A model generated the notes under the pieces. That model did no database searches and had not been told where the DNA came from. It saw nothing but the letters and a program-made list of their open reading frames with translations. From Brevibacterium sp. (GTDB lineage Bacteria > Actinomycetota > Actinomycetes > Actinomycetales > Brevibacteriaceae), in NCBI RefSeq assembly GCF_031179145.1, contig NZ_JAPSIB010000007.1, forward strand, positions 94,081 to 158,080: a stretch of DNA of 64,000 bases. The letters run 5' to 3'. Within the stretch, counting starts at the first letter, position 1, and each line of letters starts with the position of its first letter. Of the stretch, positions 43,919 to 52,172 are shown piece by piece. A program made the position numbers and the translations under genes.

Positions 43919-44709
43919 CCCTCCAGTGCGCGTTCGCGCAGCCGGTCGACGAGCCCATCGGTGAGCCCGGCAGCGCGCAACAGTGCGAGTGGATCCGCGC
44001 CCGCCTCCGACAGGCTCCCGAGCAGCTCGAGCATCGGAGCAGGCGAGAACTCGCTCCGCACAGCCGCCCGGGCGCCGAAGTCAAGATCGAGGCCCCGGCT
44101 GCGCATGAGCGGTCCGATGACCGGAAGGATGCGCCGATGGATCGCGGCCGAGTTCTCACCGGTGCGGACATAGTCGGCGAGGATGACCTCGGGCTCCGCG
44201 CCGAGAGCGAGCAGCAGCGAGGCCGCGAGGACTCCGGTGCGGTCCTGCCCGGCGGCGCAGTGGAAGGCAACCGCACCTCGGGAGTGCGCGATGATCGCGA
44301 GCGCCGTCACGATCCGAGAGGCGGCACCCGAGTACATCCTGCGGTACATCCGACCGAAGCTGCTCTGATCGAAGGGATCGGCGGCCGGTGCCACCTCGGT
44401 GCCACCGGAGGCCTCGACCGCCTCGGCGAGGGTGGTGAGGAACGGGATGTGGTGGTAGACGACCGACCCGTGGGCGCTGAACGGTCCGCGCCCGGTGAGC
44501 GCGACCTCCTCGGGAGAGCGCAGGTCGATGACAGCGCTCAGCCCTTCCTCGACGAGCCCGTCCGCGGTGTCCGCGGTGACAGTTGCGAGGTCGTCGGCTC
44601 GGATCGCGAAGCCTGGGCGGATGACTCCGCCGGCGATCGCGATGCCGCCGAGGTCGCGCAGATTGACCGGTGCCGACAGTGGGATCTCCGGTGCGTCGAT
44701 GATTGTCAT
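43915..44709 (-). CDS. Tyrosine-protein-phosphatase-like protein in phn operon
   Basis: A 264-aa member of the PtpB-like/DUF (Tyr phosphatase 3) family. It opens with the NLRDLGGI motif and carries the P-loop CX5R signature in FHCAAGQDRTGVLAASLL, with Asp as the third loop residue as in lipid/tyrosine dual-specific PtpB enzymes. ATGA overlaps join it to phnE upstream and to the TetR gene downstream; AAGGAAG lies before its start. Its presence in a phosphonate-type importer operon is unusual for a signalling phosphatase and suggests action on an imported phosphoester (inference). Confidence 0.85.
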   Translation of the reverse strand: MTIIDAPEIPLSAPVNLRDLGGIAIAGGVIRPGFAIRADDLATVTADTADGLVEEGLSAVIDLRSPEEVALTGRGPFSAHGSVVYHHIPFLTTLAEAVEASGGTEVAPAADPFDQSSFGRMYRRMYSGAASRIVTALAIIAHSRGAVAFHCAAGQDRTGVLAASLLLALGAEPEVILADYVRTGENSAAIHRRILPVIGPLMRSRGLDLDFGARAAVRSEFSPAPMLELLGSLSEAGADPLALLRAAGLTDGLVDRLRERALEG

Positions 44710-45548
44710 GTGATCTTCCTTCGGATGACGGCGCTGGCCTGGTCGATGACGGTGACGAGCACGATGATGCAGATGACGATGGCGCTGAGGTGACCGTAGT
44801 CGTACATGCGCATCGCGGTGGTCAGTTCCAGGCCGATGCCGCCGGCGCCGACCATTCCGAGAATCGTCGCGCCGCGGACGTTGCCCTCGAACAGGAGCAG
44901 GGTGTAGGAGACGAGCATCGGGGATGACTGCGGCAGGATTCCGTACTGGACGGTCTGGCGCTTCGAGGCTCCGACGGCCTGCATCGCAGTGACCGGTCCG
45001 CGGTCCACGGCCTCCATCGCCTCGGCGAAGATCTTCCCGATCGACCCGATCGACCCGATCGTCATCGCGAGGATTCCCGCGAAGGGGCCGAGGCCGACTG
45101 CGGAGACGAACATCAGGGCGAAGACGAGATCGGGAAGCGAGCGGATGATGTTCATCAGCCACCGCGTCGGGTAGTAGAGCCACTTTGGTGCGATGTTCGA
45201 CGACGCGCCGAAGGCGACGATGAGGGACAGGACGGTGCCGAGCACGGTTCCGACGATGGCCATCTGCAGGGTCTCGATGAGCAGCGTAACGATGGTCCCG
45301 AGCTTGTCCCATGTCGGTGGGAACATCTGTCCGAGGAAGCCGCCCATGTTCACAGCGCCTTCGCCGAGCTTCGCGAAGTCGAACTCAGCGCCGACGAAGG
45401 ACCACAGCAGGACAGCGGCGGCAATGGGCAGGCCGAGGAGGAATCGGGCTCTGGGCAGGACGAATGCACGCTCCATCCGCAACCGGTCCCGCGGATCCAG
45501 AGCGGGATTCAGTACGGGTCCCTTCGTGGTGCTCTCACGCATCGACAT
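44706..45548 (-). CDS. phnE: Phosphonate-type ABC importer permease
   Basis: A 280-aa membrane permease with about six helices and the EAA loop (EAMEAVDRGPVTAMQAVGASKRQTVQYGILPQ). IRSLPDLVFALMFVSAVGLGPFAGILAM is typical of PhnE/PtxC proteins. A 9-nt unit present about three times near 45040-45065 encodes SIGSIG just before the EAA loop. It overlaps phnC by 14 nt and the phosphatase by 4 nt. It imports phosphonate, phosphite or a phosphate ester with PhnC and PhnD. Confidence 0.9.
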   Translation of the reverse strand: MSMRESTTKGPVLNPALDPRDRLRMERAFVLPRARFLLGLPIAAAVLLWSFVGAEFDFAKLGEGAVNMGGFLGQMFPPTWDKLGTIVTLLIETLQMAIVGTVLGTVLSLIVAFGASSNIAPKWLYYPTRWLMNIIRSLPDLVFALMFVSAVGLGPFAGILAMTIGSIGSIGKIFAEAMEAVDRGPVTAMQAVGASKRQTVQYGILPQSSPMLVSYTLLLFEGNVRGATILGMVGAGGIGLELTTAMRMYDYGHLSAIVICIIVLVTVIDQASAVIRRKIT

Positions 45549-46413
45549 CGGACTCCTCCTCGTCGGAGGCGTAGATGTCGGCCAGGTCCTCGGCAGCGAG
45601 CTGATCCGTCGGCGCGGAGACCAGCACGCGGCCGTGCCGCAGACCGACGATGCGATCGGAGTGCTGCAGCGCCAAGGGGAGCACGTGCAGGCTCACGAGC
45701 ACGGGGATCCCGTCTTCGCGCGCGATCGAGTGGAGCAGTTCGAGCACCGAATGGGCCATCTTCGGGTCGAGGGAGGCGACGGGTTCGTCGGCGAGGATGA
45801 GCTTCGGGCGCTGCATGAGCGCTCTGGCGATCGCAACGCGCTGCTGCTGCCCGCCGGAGAGCGACCGTGCCTCGTCCTTTGCCTTGTGGGCGATCCCCAC
45901 CCGCTCGAGGAGCTCGAGCGCGCGTTTGCGGTCCGCCGAGGTGAAGCCGCCGAGAAGGTTGATGGGTCCGGCCTGGTGGAGCGCCCCGGTGAGCACGTTC
46001 GTGAGCACGCTGAGACGGCCGACGAGGTTGAAGTTCTGGAACACCTGCCCCACCGAGGCGCGCACCTCCCGCAGCTGCCCGCGACGGAGGTTTCTCATGT
46101 CGCAGCCGACGGCGCGCACAGATCCCGAATCGATGGGTGCGAACCCGGTCAGGGACTTCATCAGGGTCGATTTGCCCGAGCCGGACGAGCCGAGCAGGGC
46201 GACCATCTCACCTGGGTAGAGGTCGAGGTCGACCCCATCGAGCACGACCGGACCGTTCCCGTAGGAGACGGTGAGGTCCTTGACCGAGGCGAGCGGAAGG
46301 TGCAGCAGCATCTCCTCCGTGGTCGGGGCCGCCGGTTCCGCGGCGGCGGACCGCGTCGGTGTGGACGTCGCCGCAGGCTGGCGAGTCTCGTCGGGCATGA
46401 TCGAATTGGTCAT
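45535..46413 (-). CDS. phnC: Phosphonate-type ABC importer ATPase
   Basis: A 292-aa ATP-binding protein. Walker A is LLGSSGSGKSTLMKSL, Q-loop VFQNFNLVGRLSVLTNVL, signature LSGGQQQRVAIARAL, Walker B LILADEPVASLDP and H-loop VSLHVL, in the PhnC pattern. The first ~45 residues are a variable Ala/Thr/Pro-rich extension. AGGAG lies before the ATG at 46413. It starts 16 nt after phnD and overlaps phnE, so the importer genes are co-transcribed. Confidence 0.92.
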   Translation of the reverse strand: MTNSIMPDETRQPAATSTPTRSAAAEPAAPTTEEMLLHLPLASVKDLTVSYGNGPVVLDGVDLDLYPGEMVALLGSSGSGKSTLMKSLTGFAPIDSGSVRAVGCDMRNLRRGQLREVRASVGQVFQNFNLVGRLSVLTNVLTGALHQAGPINLLGGFTSADRKRALELLERVGIAHKAKDEARSLSGGQQQRVAIARALMQRPKLILADEPVASLDPKMAHSVLELLHSIAREDGIPVLVSLHVLPLALQHSDRIVGLRHGRVLVSAPTDQLAAEDLADIYASDEEESDVDA

Positions 46414-46428
46414 GGTGGCGCTCCTCAA

Positions 46429-47352
46429 CTAACCGAGGTCCGTGATGTCGACATCCGCGACTGCGGCGAGTTCGACGAAGGGGTCGAAGATGTCGGTCGA
46501 GGGCTCGAGGATCGGTTCGGAGCCCTGTGTGGCTTCGACGTAGGTGCTCAGGCGCGAACCGTTGTCTTCGGAGATGACCGTGGGGAGTGCCTCGAGCAGC
46601 AGTTCGCGCTTGTCCTCGGCGAGGTTCTGGTCCGCGAGCATCGACACCGCGACCGGCATCGGTCCGCTTTCGCCGATCGAACGGGTCTCGCCCTTCTCGA
46701 ACGGGAACATCGGGTCGCCCTGACCGGCACGCTTCGGGAAGATGGTCGAGGTGCAGGAGACGTCGACCTGTCCCTCCTTGAGCGCGACGTTGCTCATGTC
46801 GTGGCCGCCGGACATCATCGGGGTGTAGTGCTTGTCCTTCTCCAGTCCGGCTTCGTGGAGCATGCCGACGGGCATGAAGTAGCCCGAACTCGAGGCCGGA
46901 TCGGCGAACGCGACGACCGTCTCCGGGGTGATGTCCTCAAGGGACTGCAGCGGCGACTCGTCGAGCACGAGGCAGGTCGAGACGGGCTCCTGGCTTCCCG
47001 GCCAGGCAATGAGCGAGTCGACCTCGCCGGTATTCACGGCGAGGGCAGAGGGGAATCCGCTCATCATCCCGATGTCGACGTGGTGGTTGCGCAGGGCCTC
47101 CACCACGGCCGAGTAGTCGGGGACGTCGACGATCTCGACCTCTCGGCCCGTCTCCTCGGAGAGCAGCTCTTGCAAGGCGTCGGCCGGGTTCTCCGCTGAG
47201 GGGTCGTCCCCCACCGAGGTGGTCGCAATCGTGATCGGGGCATGCGGGTCGGACTTGTCGGGGCCTTCGGCCGAAGCCGGTCCGGAGCATCCCGAGAGGA
47301 CGAGAGCACCGAGGCCGAGGAGTGCCGCAGCACAGAGAGCGCGAGAGCGCAT
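46429..47352 (-). CDS. phnD: Phosphonate-type substrate-binding lipoprotein
   Basis: A 307-aa solute-binding protein of the PhnD/PtxB group. A lipoprotein signal ends with lipobox VLSGC (Cys ~21). The mature protein has ITIATTSVGDDPSAENPADALQ, VVEALRNHHVDIGMMSGF and a DPASSSGYFMP motif, the typical phosphonate/phosphite-binding loop. AAAGG precedes the ATG at 47352. It is the first gene of the operon phnD-phnC-phnE-phosphatase-TetR. Ligand choice (phosphonate, phosphite or phosphoester) cannot be decided. Confidence 0.9.
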   Translation of the reverse strand: MRSRALCAAALLGLGALVLSGCSGPASAEGPDKSDPHAPITIATTSVGDDPSAENPADALQELLSEETGREVEIVDVPDYSAVVEALRNHHVDIGMMSGFPSALAVNTGEVDSLIAWPGSQEPVSTCLVLDESPLQSLEDITPETVVAFADPASSSGYFMPVGMLHEAGLEKDKHYTPMMSGGHDMSNVALKEGQVDVSCTSTIFPKRAGQGDPMFPFEKGETRSIGESGPMPVAVSMLADQNLAEDKRELLLEALPTVISEDNGSRLSTYVEATQGSEPILEPSTDIFDPFVELAAVADVDITDLG

Positions 47353-47522
47353 GGAGTGACCTTTCAAAGAAGTGAACTGGCGCCGGCTGACTCCCCCGAA
47401 TGGGGCGAGCGGCGATGGCAACAGTCAACTCAGTGAAAGTGACGAGCAATTACGAGACCGGTGTACCGGTAATCAAACCGATCCTGAACAGGGGATGAAT
47501 CCGGCCCGGAACCGGGTACAGC

Positions 47523-47563
47523 AAAGGCCCCTCACCAGCTGAACATGCCGGTGAGGGGCCTTC
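47523..47563. terminator. Terminator downstream of tRNA-Arg
   Basis: AAAGGCCCCTCACC and GGTGAGGGGCCTT form a 13-bp stem around a ~13-nt loop with T/A tracts on both sides, so it can act in both directions. It starts 6 nt past the tRNA end. Confidence 0.75.
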
Positions 47564-47568
47564 TTCGG

Positions 47569-47641
47569 TGCGCCACGAGGGATTCGAACCCCCAACCTTC
47601 TGATCCGTAGTCAGATGCTCTATCCGTTGAGCTAGTGGCGC
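47569..47641 (-). tRNA. tRNA-Arg (anticodon ACG)
   Basis: The 73-nt minus-strand sequence folds as a standard cloverleaf. The acceptor arm is GCGCCAC/GTGGCGC, the D-arm contains AGCTCAACGGATAGAGC, and the anticodon arm TCTGA-CTACGGA-TCAGA carries anticodon ACG. The T-arm is GGGGG-TTCGAAT-CCCTC-like. The discriminator is A; a complete CCA is not encoded (ACCG follows). A promoter with TTGGGT and TATAGT 18 nt apart lies upstream and a terminator follows. Confidence 0.95.
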
Positions 47642-47675
47642 ATGTCACCCGGGCGTTCGCCCTGCAACTCGATCA

Positions 47676-47705
47676 ACTATACACACCCGCTTCGGCGATA
47701 CCCAA
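47676..47705 (-). promoter_or_regulatory. Promoter of tRNA-Arg
   Basis: On the minus strand TTGGGT (47705-47700) and TATAGT (47681-47676) are separated by 18 nt, about 35 nt upstream of the tRNA 5' end. Confidence 0.5.
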
Positions 47706-47818
47706 ATTCCGGGGACGTGCGCTTCACCACATCGGCTTGCCCGCGCCTCAGGCTCGCCGCCACAGCGGGAACCGGGTGTTTCAGTCAGGAAACAACCACC
47801 GCAATAATCCGTCACGTC

Positions 47819-47832
47819 TGTGCAATAACACG
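47819..47832 (+). promoter_or_regulatory. CRP/GlxR-like half-palindrome upstream of pckG
   Basis: TGTG-N6-CACG is close to the TGTGA-N6-TCACA consensus of the actinobacterial CRP homologue GlxR, within flanking CGTCAC direct repeats. It lies ~170 nt before pckG, a typical GlxR-type target. The match is imperfect. Confidence 0.3.
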
Positions 47833-47998
47833 TCACCTCAAAGTCGAATCTACGTCAGAACCGTTGCTCTTGTGACCCAATGCACAGGTTCTGCGGCCGA
47901 AAACGCGGACTCGGCGAGCGGTGCCGAGACCTACGGTGGTTGAAGTACCACCCGTTCAGCAACGGTAACCCCGCACCCGATTGACCAGGAGACCACTC

Positions 47999-49831
47999 AT
48001 GACTGTCCTCGACCATGATGTCGTCGCTGACCAGCTCAAGACTGCACCGACCACCGATGAAGCAGTGCTGTCGTTCGTCGGACGGATTGCCCGACTGACC
48101 ACTCCGGACGAGATCGTCTGGGTCGATGGTTCTGCTGAGCAGAAGGCGCTCATCACGGATCAGCTCGTCGCCGCCGGCACGCTTGTTCGCCTGAGCGGCA
48201 CCAAGGACTCATTCTACGCAGCCTCCGACCCGGACGATGTCGCCCGCGTCGAGGGCCGCACCTACATCTGCTCCGAGAAGGAAGAGGATGCCGGTCCGCT
48301 CAACAACTGGGTCGCACCTGCGGAGATGAAGGAGACCCTCAACGGGCTCTTCGACGGTTCGATGCGCGGTCGCACCATGTACGTCATCCCCTTCGTCATG
48401 GGTCTGGCAGAGGCTGATCACCCGATGTTCGGCGTCGAGGTCACGGATTCGCCCTACGTCGTTCTCTCGATGCTCATCATGGCCCGCTCGGGCAAGTACG
48501 CGCTGGAGGCCATCGAGAAGCAGAACGCACCGTTCGTCGAGTGCGTGCATTCGGTCGGCGTCCCGCTGGAGCCCGGCCAGGACGATGTGGCGTGGCCCTG
48601 CAACACCACCAAGTACATCACCCACTTCCCTGAAGAGCGCTCCATCTGGTCGTTCGGGTCGGGTTACGGCGGCAACGCGCTGCTCGGCAAGAAGTGCTAC
48701 GCCCTGCGCATCGCCTCGGCGATTGCCCGGGACGAGGGCTGGCTGGCCGAGCATATGCTCATCCTCAAGCTCACCAGCCCCGAAGGCGCCGTCAAGTACA
48801 TCGCCGCGGCATTCCCGTCAGCCTGTGGCAAGACCAACCTCGCCATGATCGAACCCACGATCCCCGGTTGGAAGGCCGAGACCCTCGGTGACGACATCGC
48901 GTGGATGCGCTTCGGTTCCGACGGCCAGCTCTACGCCGTCAACCCCGAGTTCGGTCTCTTCGGCGTCGCCCCCGGCACCGGATACTCGACGAACCCGACC
49001 GCGATGCGCGCCATCGAAGCCGGCGGCAATGTCTTCACCAATGTCGCCCTGACCGACGACGGCGATGTGTGGTGGGAAGGCAAGACCGACGAGAAGCCGG
49101 AACACCTCATCGACTGGAAGGGCAACGACTGGAATCCCGAGTCGGAGACCCCTGCCGCTCACCCGAACTCGCGATTCTGCACCCCGATCGCGAACGTTCC
49201 GACGCTGGCGCCCGAGTGGGAGAACCCCAACGGCGTGCCGATCTCCGCGATTCTGTTCGGCGGTCGCCGGAAGACGACCATGCCGCTGGTCACCGAGACC
49301 CAGGACTGGACCCATGGCGTGTTCATGGGCTCGGTGCTGTCCTCGGAAACCACCGCCGCAGCCACCGGCCAGGTCGGCGTCGTCCGTCGCGACCCGATGG
49401 CAATGCGCCCGTTCATCGGCTACAACGTCGGAGACTACCTGCAGCACTGGCTCGACATCGGCGACACCGAAGGCGCCCAGCTGCCGAAGATCTTCTACGT
49501 CAACTGGTTCCGCCGCGCTGAGGACAACTCGTTCCTGTGGCCCGGATTCTCGGAGAACTGCCGCGTGCTCAAGTGGATCTTCGAGCGCGTTGCCGGCACC
49601 GCCGATGCCGAGGAGACCGCGCTCGGCATGACCCCGACCCCGGGCGCTCTGGACATCGACGGCCTCGACATCACCGAGGAGCAGGTGCGCAAGGCACTCG
49701 AGATCAAGCCTGAGGAATGGGACACGGAACTCGCCTCGATCGAGGAATGGTACGCCGAGCTCGGTGACCACGTCCCCGCCGAACTCCGCGCCCAGGTCGA
49801 CGAGCTTCGCGCCCGTCTCGGCCTCGCCTGA
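47999..49831 (+). CDS. pckG: Phosphoenolpyruvate carboxykinase (GTP)
   Basis: A 610-aa GTP-dependent PEPCK, forming PEP from oxaloacetate for gluconeogenesis. Family signatures are the substrate/metal region [22 protein letters not shown], the kinase-1a P-loop [15 protein letters not shown] with reactive Cys276, the kinase-2 region [21 protein letters not shown], and [32 protein letters not shown] precedes the ATG at 47999; an in-frame TTG six codons earlier overlaps that site. The length matches the ~610-aa actinobacterial enzymes. A strong terminator follows. Confidence 0.97.
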   Translation: MTVLDHDVVADQLKTAPTTDEAVLSFVGRIARLTTPDEIVWVDGSAEQKALITDQLVAAGTLVRLSGTKDSFYAASDPDDVARVEGRTYICSEKEEDAGPLNNWVAPAEMKETLNGLFDGSMRGRTMYVIPFVMGLAEADHPMFGVEVTDSPYVVLSMLIMARSGKYALEAIEKQNAPFVECVHSVGVPLEPGQDDVAWPCNTTKYITHFPEERSIWSFGSGYGGNALLGKKCYALRIASAIARDEGWLAEHMLILKLTSPEGAVKYIAAAFPSACGKTNLAMIEPTIPGWKAETLGDDIAWMRFGSDGQLYAVNPEFGLFGVAPGTGYSTNPTAMRAIEAGGNVFTNVALTDDGDVWWEGKTDEKPEHLIDWKGNDWNPESETPAAHPNSRFCTPIANVPTLAPEWENPNGVPISAILFGGRRKTTMPLVTETQDWTHGVFMGSVLSSETTAAATGQVGVVRRDPMAMRPFIGYNVGDYLQHWLDIGDTEGAQLPKIFYVNWFRRAEDNSFLWPGFSENCRVLKWIFERVAGTADAEETALGMTPTPGALDIDGLDITEEQVRKALEIKPEEWDTELASIEEWYAELGDHVPAELRAQVDELRARLGLA

Positions 49832-49909
49832 GCTTCCAGACTCGATGCTCGAGGCTGTCGCAGGGCGACTCGACGCCTGAGGTCCGCTCGATCCGAAGCC
49901 TGAGCTGAA

Positions 49910-49952
49910 GACGATCCCCCGATCACCGCCGAGGTGGTCGGGGGGTCGTCTT
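49910..49952 (+). terminator. Terminator after pckG
   Basis: GACGATCCCCCGATCACC pairs with GGTGGTCGGGGGGTCGTC (a few G-T pairs) around a 5-nt loop, followed by TTCTGT, 79 nt after the stop. Confidence 0.7.
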
Positions 49953-50275
49953 CTGTGCGAGCGTCTCGGCGCGGGCCGCCGCGTGAGGAGTGCCGCCCCC
50001 TCAGAGTTGCCCGATGCGCGGAAGCTGTCCGCGCGAGGAGTGTCGGATGAGGCACCCCCGGCAGCTGTGATTCACCCCATTGCAACGGTAGGAATCAGCG
50101 CTGCGGCGAAGAATCGCGGAGCTGAGGATGGGAAACGAAGTCAACGGAGCGAATTGCCGGCATCCGGGCGAATTGCCGCCGCCGGGATGGGCAGTAGCTG
50201 CAGAATTGAAATGCCGTCCTGCCGTAGGAACGGCAGGACGGCGCATCAGGTACGAGCCGCAGTCGAACCTCGGCG
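49953..50275. other. Intergenic region between convergent pckG and pit operon
   Basis: No credible gene. Short frames on both strands lack starts and coding character. The only clear structure is the pit-operon hairpin at 50213-50242. Confidence 0.5.
50213..50242 (-). terminator. Terminator of the pit operon
   Basis: GCCGTCCTGCCGT and ACGGCAGGACGGC form a perfect 13-bp stem with a 4-nt loop. On the minus strand it is followed by ATTTCAATTCT, a T-rich tail, 34 nt past the small membrane gene. Confidence 0.8.
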
Positions 50276-50512
50276 TCAGGCTCCGTGCAGGGCGGGGACG
50301 ATGAGGTAGACCCCGAAAAGCACGACGAGACCGCAGACTCCGAAGACCGCCCAGTAGGCGAGCCGGTGAACCGGACTGCTCTGCCCACTCAAGTCGACCT
50401 TCTCCACGTGGGAGGCGCGCATTCGAACCGCGGTGGAGAAGAGCGTGATGACGATGATCGCAGACACCCAGGTCGCGATCGCAACAATGAGGAATGAGCT
50501 CCACTCGATCAT
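50276..50512 (-). CDS. Small two-helix membrane protein of pit operon
   Basis: A 78-aa protein with two hydrophobic helices (~5-28 and ~50-72) joined by a polar loop (RASHVEKVDLSGQSSPVH). Its ATG overlaps the stop of the PiT transporter gene by ATGA, so the two are translated together. Small membrane proteins often sit next to actinobacterial pit genes. No function is known; it could stabilise or regulate the transporter. Confidence 0.8.
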   Translation of the reverse strand: MIEWSSFLIVAIATWVSAIIVITLFSTAVRMRASHVEKVDLSGQSSPVHRLAYWAVFGVCGLVVLFGVYLIVPALHGA

Positions 50513-51906
50513 TTCGCTTCTCCTTCATCGTTCGGAGCTTTGTAGGTCGGAACAGTGGGGTTCGCCGAGGTGGTATCCGCAGCTCGCGTCTCGGCCGCGG
50601 GGACTGCGCCAGCAGCGTCCTCCGCTCGGACAGCGGGCTTGACCTCCGATTCGGCAGCCTCCGCTCTGTCAGCTGCCTTGGCCTCGGCCTCGGCGGCCTT
50701 CACCTCGGCGATGCGCTTCGTCTCTGCGCGCTTGCGGTTGCGGTTCTTGCGCAGCTTGCGCTTGCGACCACGGATGTTGACGGCCTCGGCGACGGTGTCG
50801 AGATTCGAGATGTCAGTCTCCTCGACGGTGCGGGAGCTGAGATAGATCCAGAGCACGGCGATGACGGCGATGATGGTGTCGATGATGATGCCGACCATGC
50901 CGAAGTGCGCGATGCCGGCGGCGATGCCGCCGATCAATCCAGCGGCCGGAATCGTCAGCAGCCAGCCGGAGGCGATGCGGCCGGCGATCGACCACTTGAC
51001 GTCAGCGCCCTTGCGACCGAGGCCAGAGCCGAGCACGGACCCCGAAGCGACCTGCGTCGTCGACAGGGCGAAGCCCAGGTGAGAAGACGCGAGGATGGCG
51101 GCGGCGGTCGAGGTCTCGGCGGACAGACCCTGAGCCGGCTTCACCGTGGTCAGCTTCGTGCCCAGAGTGTCGATGATGCGCCAGCCGCCGACGTAGGTGC
51201 CGGCGGCGATGGCGATCGCGCAGGTCACGACGACCCACAGGTGCGGCCCGGTGCCGGGCTCCTGCATGCTCGCCGAGACGAGCACCAGGGTGATGACGCC
51301 CATCGTCTTCTGCGCATCGTTGGTGCCATGGGCCAGCGCGACGAGGGAGGAGCTGAAGATCTGCCCGTACTTGAATGGTGCGCGATGAGCAGTGCGTCCT
51401 TCGCCCTTGCGCCGGGTGATGGCATAGGCCAGCCGCGTGCACAGATAGGCGCCGATGCCGGCGATGAGCGGCGCTGCGATGGCGGGGAGGAGGACTTTGG
51501 AGGTGAAGACGGCGAAGTCGACAGAGCCGAAGCCCGCGCCGACGATGGCAGCGCCGATGAGGCCGCCGAAGAGTGCGTGCGAGGACGAGGACGGAAGCCC
51601 GAACCGCCACGTCGCCATGTTCCACACGATTGCGCCGATGAGGCCGGCGAGGATGAAGCCCGGAGTGATCTGGACTCCCCCGCCGCCTTCCTTGATGATG
51701 CCGCCGGAGATCGTCTTCGCGACCTCGGTGGACAGGAAGGCGCCGACGAGGTTGAGCAGAGCCGCCAGCGTCACCGCCGCCTTCGGCTTGATGGCTCCGG
51801 TCGCAATGGGAGTCGCCATGGCGTTGGCCGTGTCGTGGAACCCATTGGTGAAGTCGAAGAAGAGGGCGAGCGTTATGACGAGGACAACGACGATGATGAT
51901 TTCCAC
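50509..51906 (-). CDS. pit: Inorganic phosphate transporter, PiT family
   Basis: A 465-aa low-affinity phosphate:cation symporter. Duplicated PiT signatures are present: DFTNGFHDTANAMATPIATGAI in the first half and LAHGTNDAQKTMGVITLVL in the second, with GLPSSSSHALFGGLIGA and SSHLGFALSTTQVASGSVLG as the matching loops. About ten helices are predicted, followed by a cytoplasmic tail (~375-465) with a run of Arg/Lys and then an Ala/Glu-rich segment. It probably imports metal-phosphate complexes. The downstream 78-aa membrane gene overlaps its stop. Confidence 0.94.
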   Translation of the reverse strand: MEIIIVVVLVITLALFFDFTNGFHDTANAMATPIATGAIKPKAAVTLAALLNLVGAFLSTEVAKTISGGIIKEGGGGVQITPGFILAGLIGAIVWNMATWRFGLPSSSSHALFGGLIGAAIVGAGFGSVDFAVFTSKVLLPAIAAPLIAGIGAYLCTRLAYAITRRKGEGRTAHRAPFKYGQIFSSSLVALAHGTNDAQKTMGVITLVLVSASMQEPGTGPHLWVVVTCAIAIAAGTYVGGWRIIDTLGTKLTTVKPAQGLSAETSTAAAILASSHLGFALSTTQVASGSVLGSGLGRKGADVKWSIAGRIASGWLLTIPAAGLIGGIAAGIAHFGMVGIIIDTIIAVIAVLWIYLSSRTVEETDISNLDTVAEAVNIRGRKRKLRKNRNRKRAETKRIAEVKAAEAEAKAADRAEAAESEVKPAVRAEDAAGAVPAAETRAADTTSANPTVPTYKAPNDEGEAK

Positions 51907-52075
51907 TGAGCGACCTTGGATGTAGACACAATGCGGGCCATGGATGAATGGGCCGGTGAAACAGCAAACTCAATCCCGAAAAAGTCTACAGCCACAAGTC
52001 ACCGAAACTTCACCAGATCGTCGACTGAGCTTCACCCGGTTCACGCACCGGAAACTTCCCAGCAGGACAGATGCG

Positions 52076-52140
52076 CATCACCGGACCGGTGAATGTATGC
52101 ACACTCACAGCGGTCCGGTGATGACAGTCCGGTGATGACA
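52076..52140 (-). repeat. CCGGTGA repeats forming a long hairpin and a 14-bp duplication
   Basis: CATCACCGGACCG (52076-52088) pairs with CGGTCCGGTGATG (52111-52123). GTCCGGTGATGACA is then directly duplicated (52113-52126 and 52127-52140). The hairpin lies 33 nt after the aminotransferase stop and may terminate that operon. Further CCGGTGA copies occur near 51946 and 52030-52050. Confidence 0.55.
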
Positions 52141-52172
52141 GGGAGGCGCAGGCTCCCCGCCGAGGCCAGCTC

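Noticed and set aside
45040..45065. SIGSIG micro-repeat in phnE as a sign of frameshift or pseudogene
   Set aside because: The 9-nt units keep the frame and the protein is otherwise complete; it is a small in-frame expansion.
50001..50528. Minus-strand frame of 175 codons between pckG and pit
   Set aside because: It overlaps the 78-aa membrane gene and the clear pit terminator, and has no recognisable protein character.
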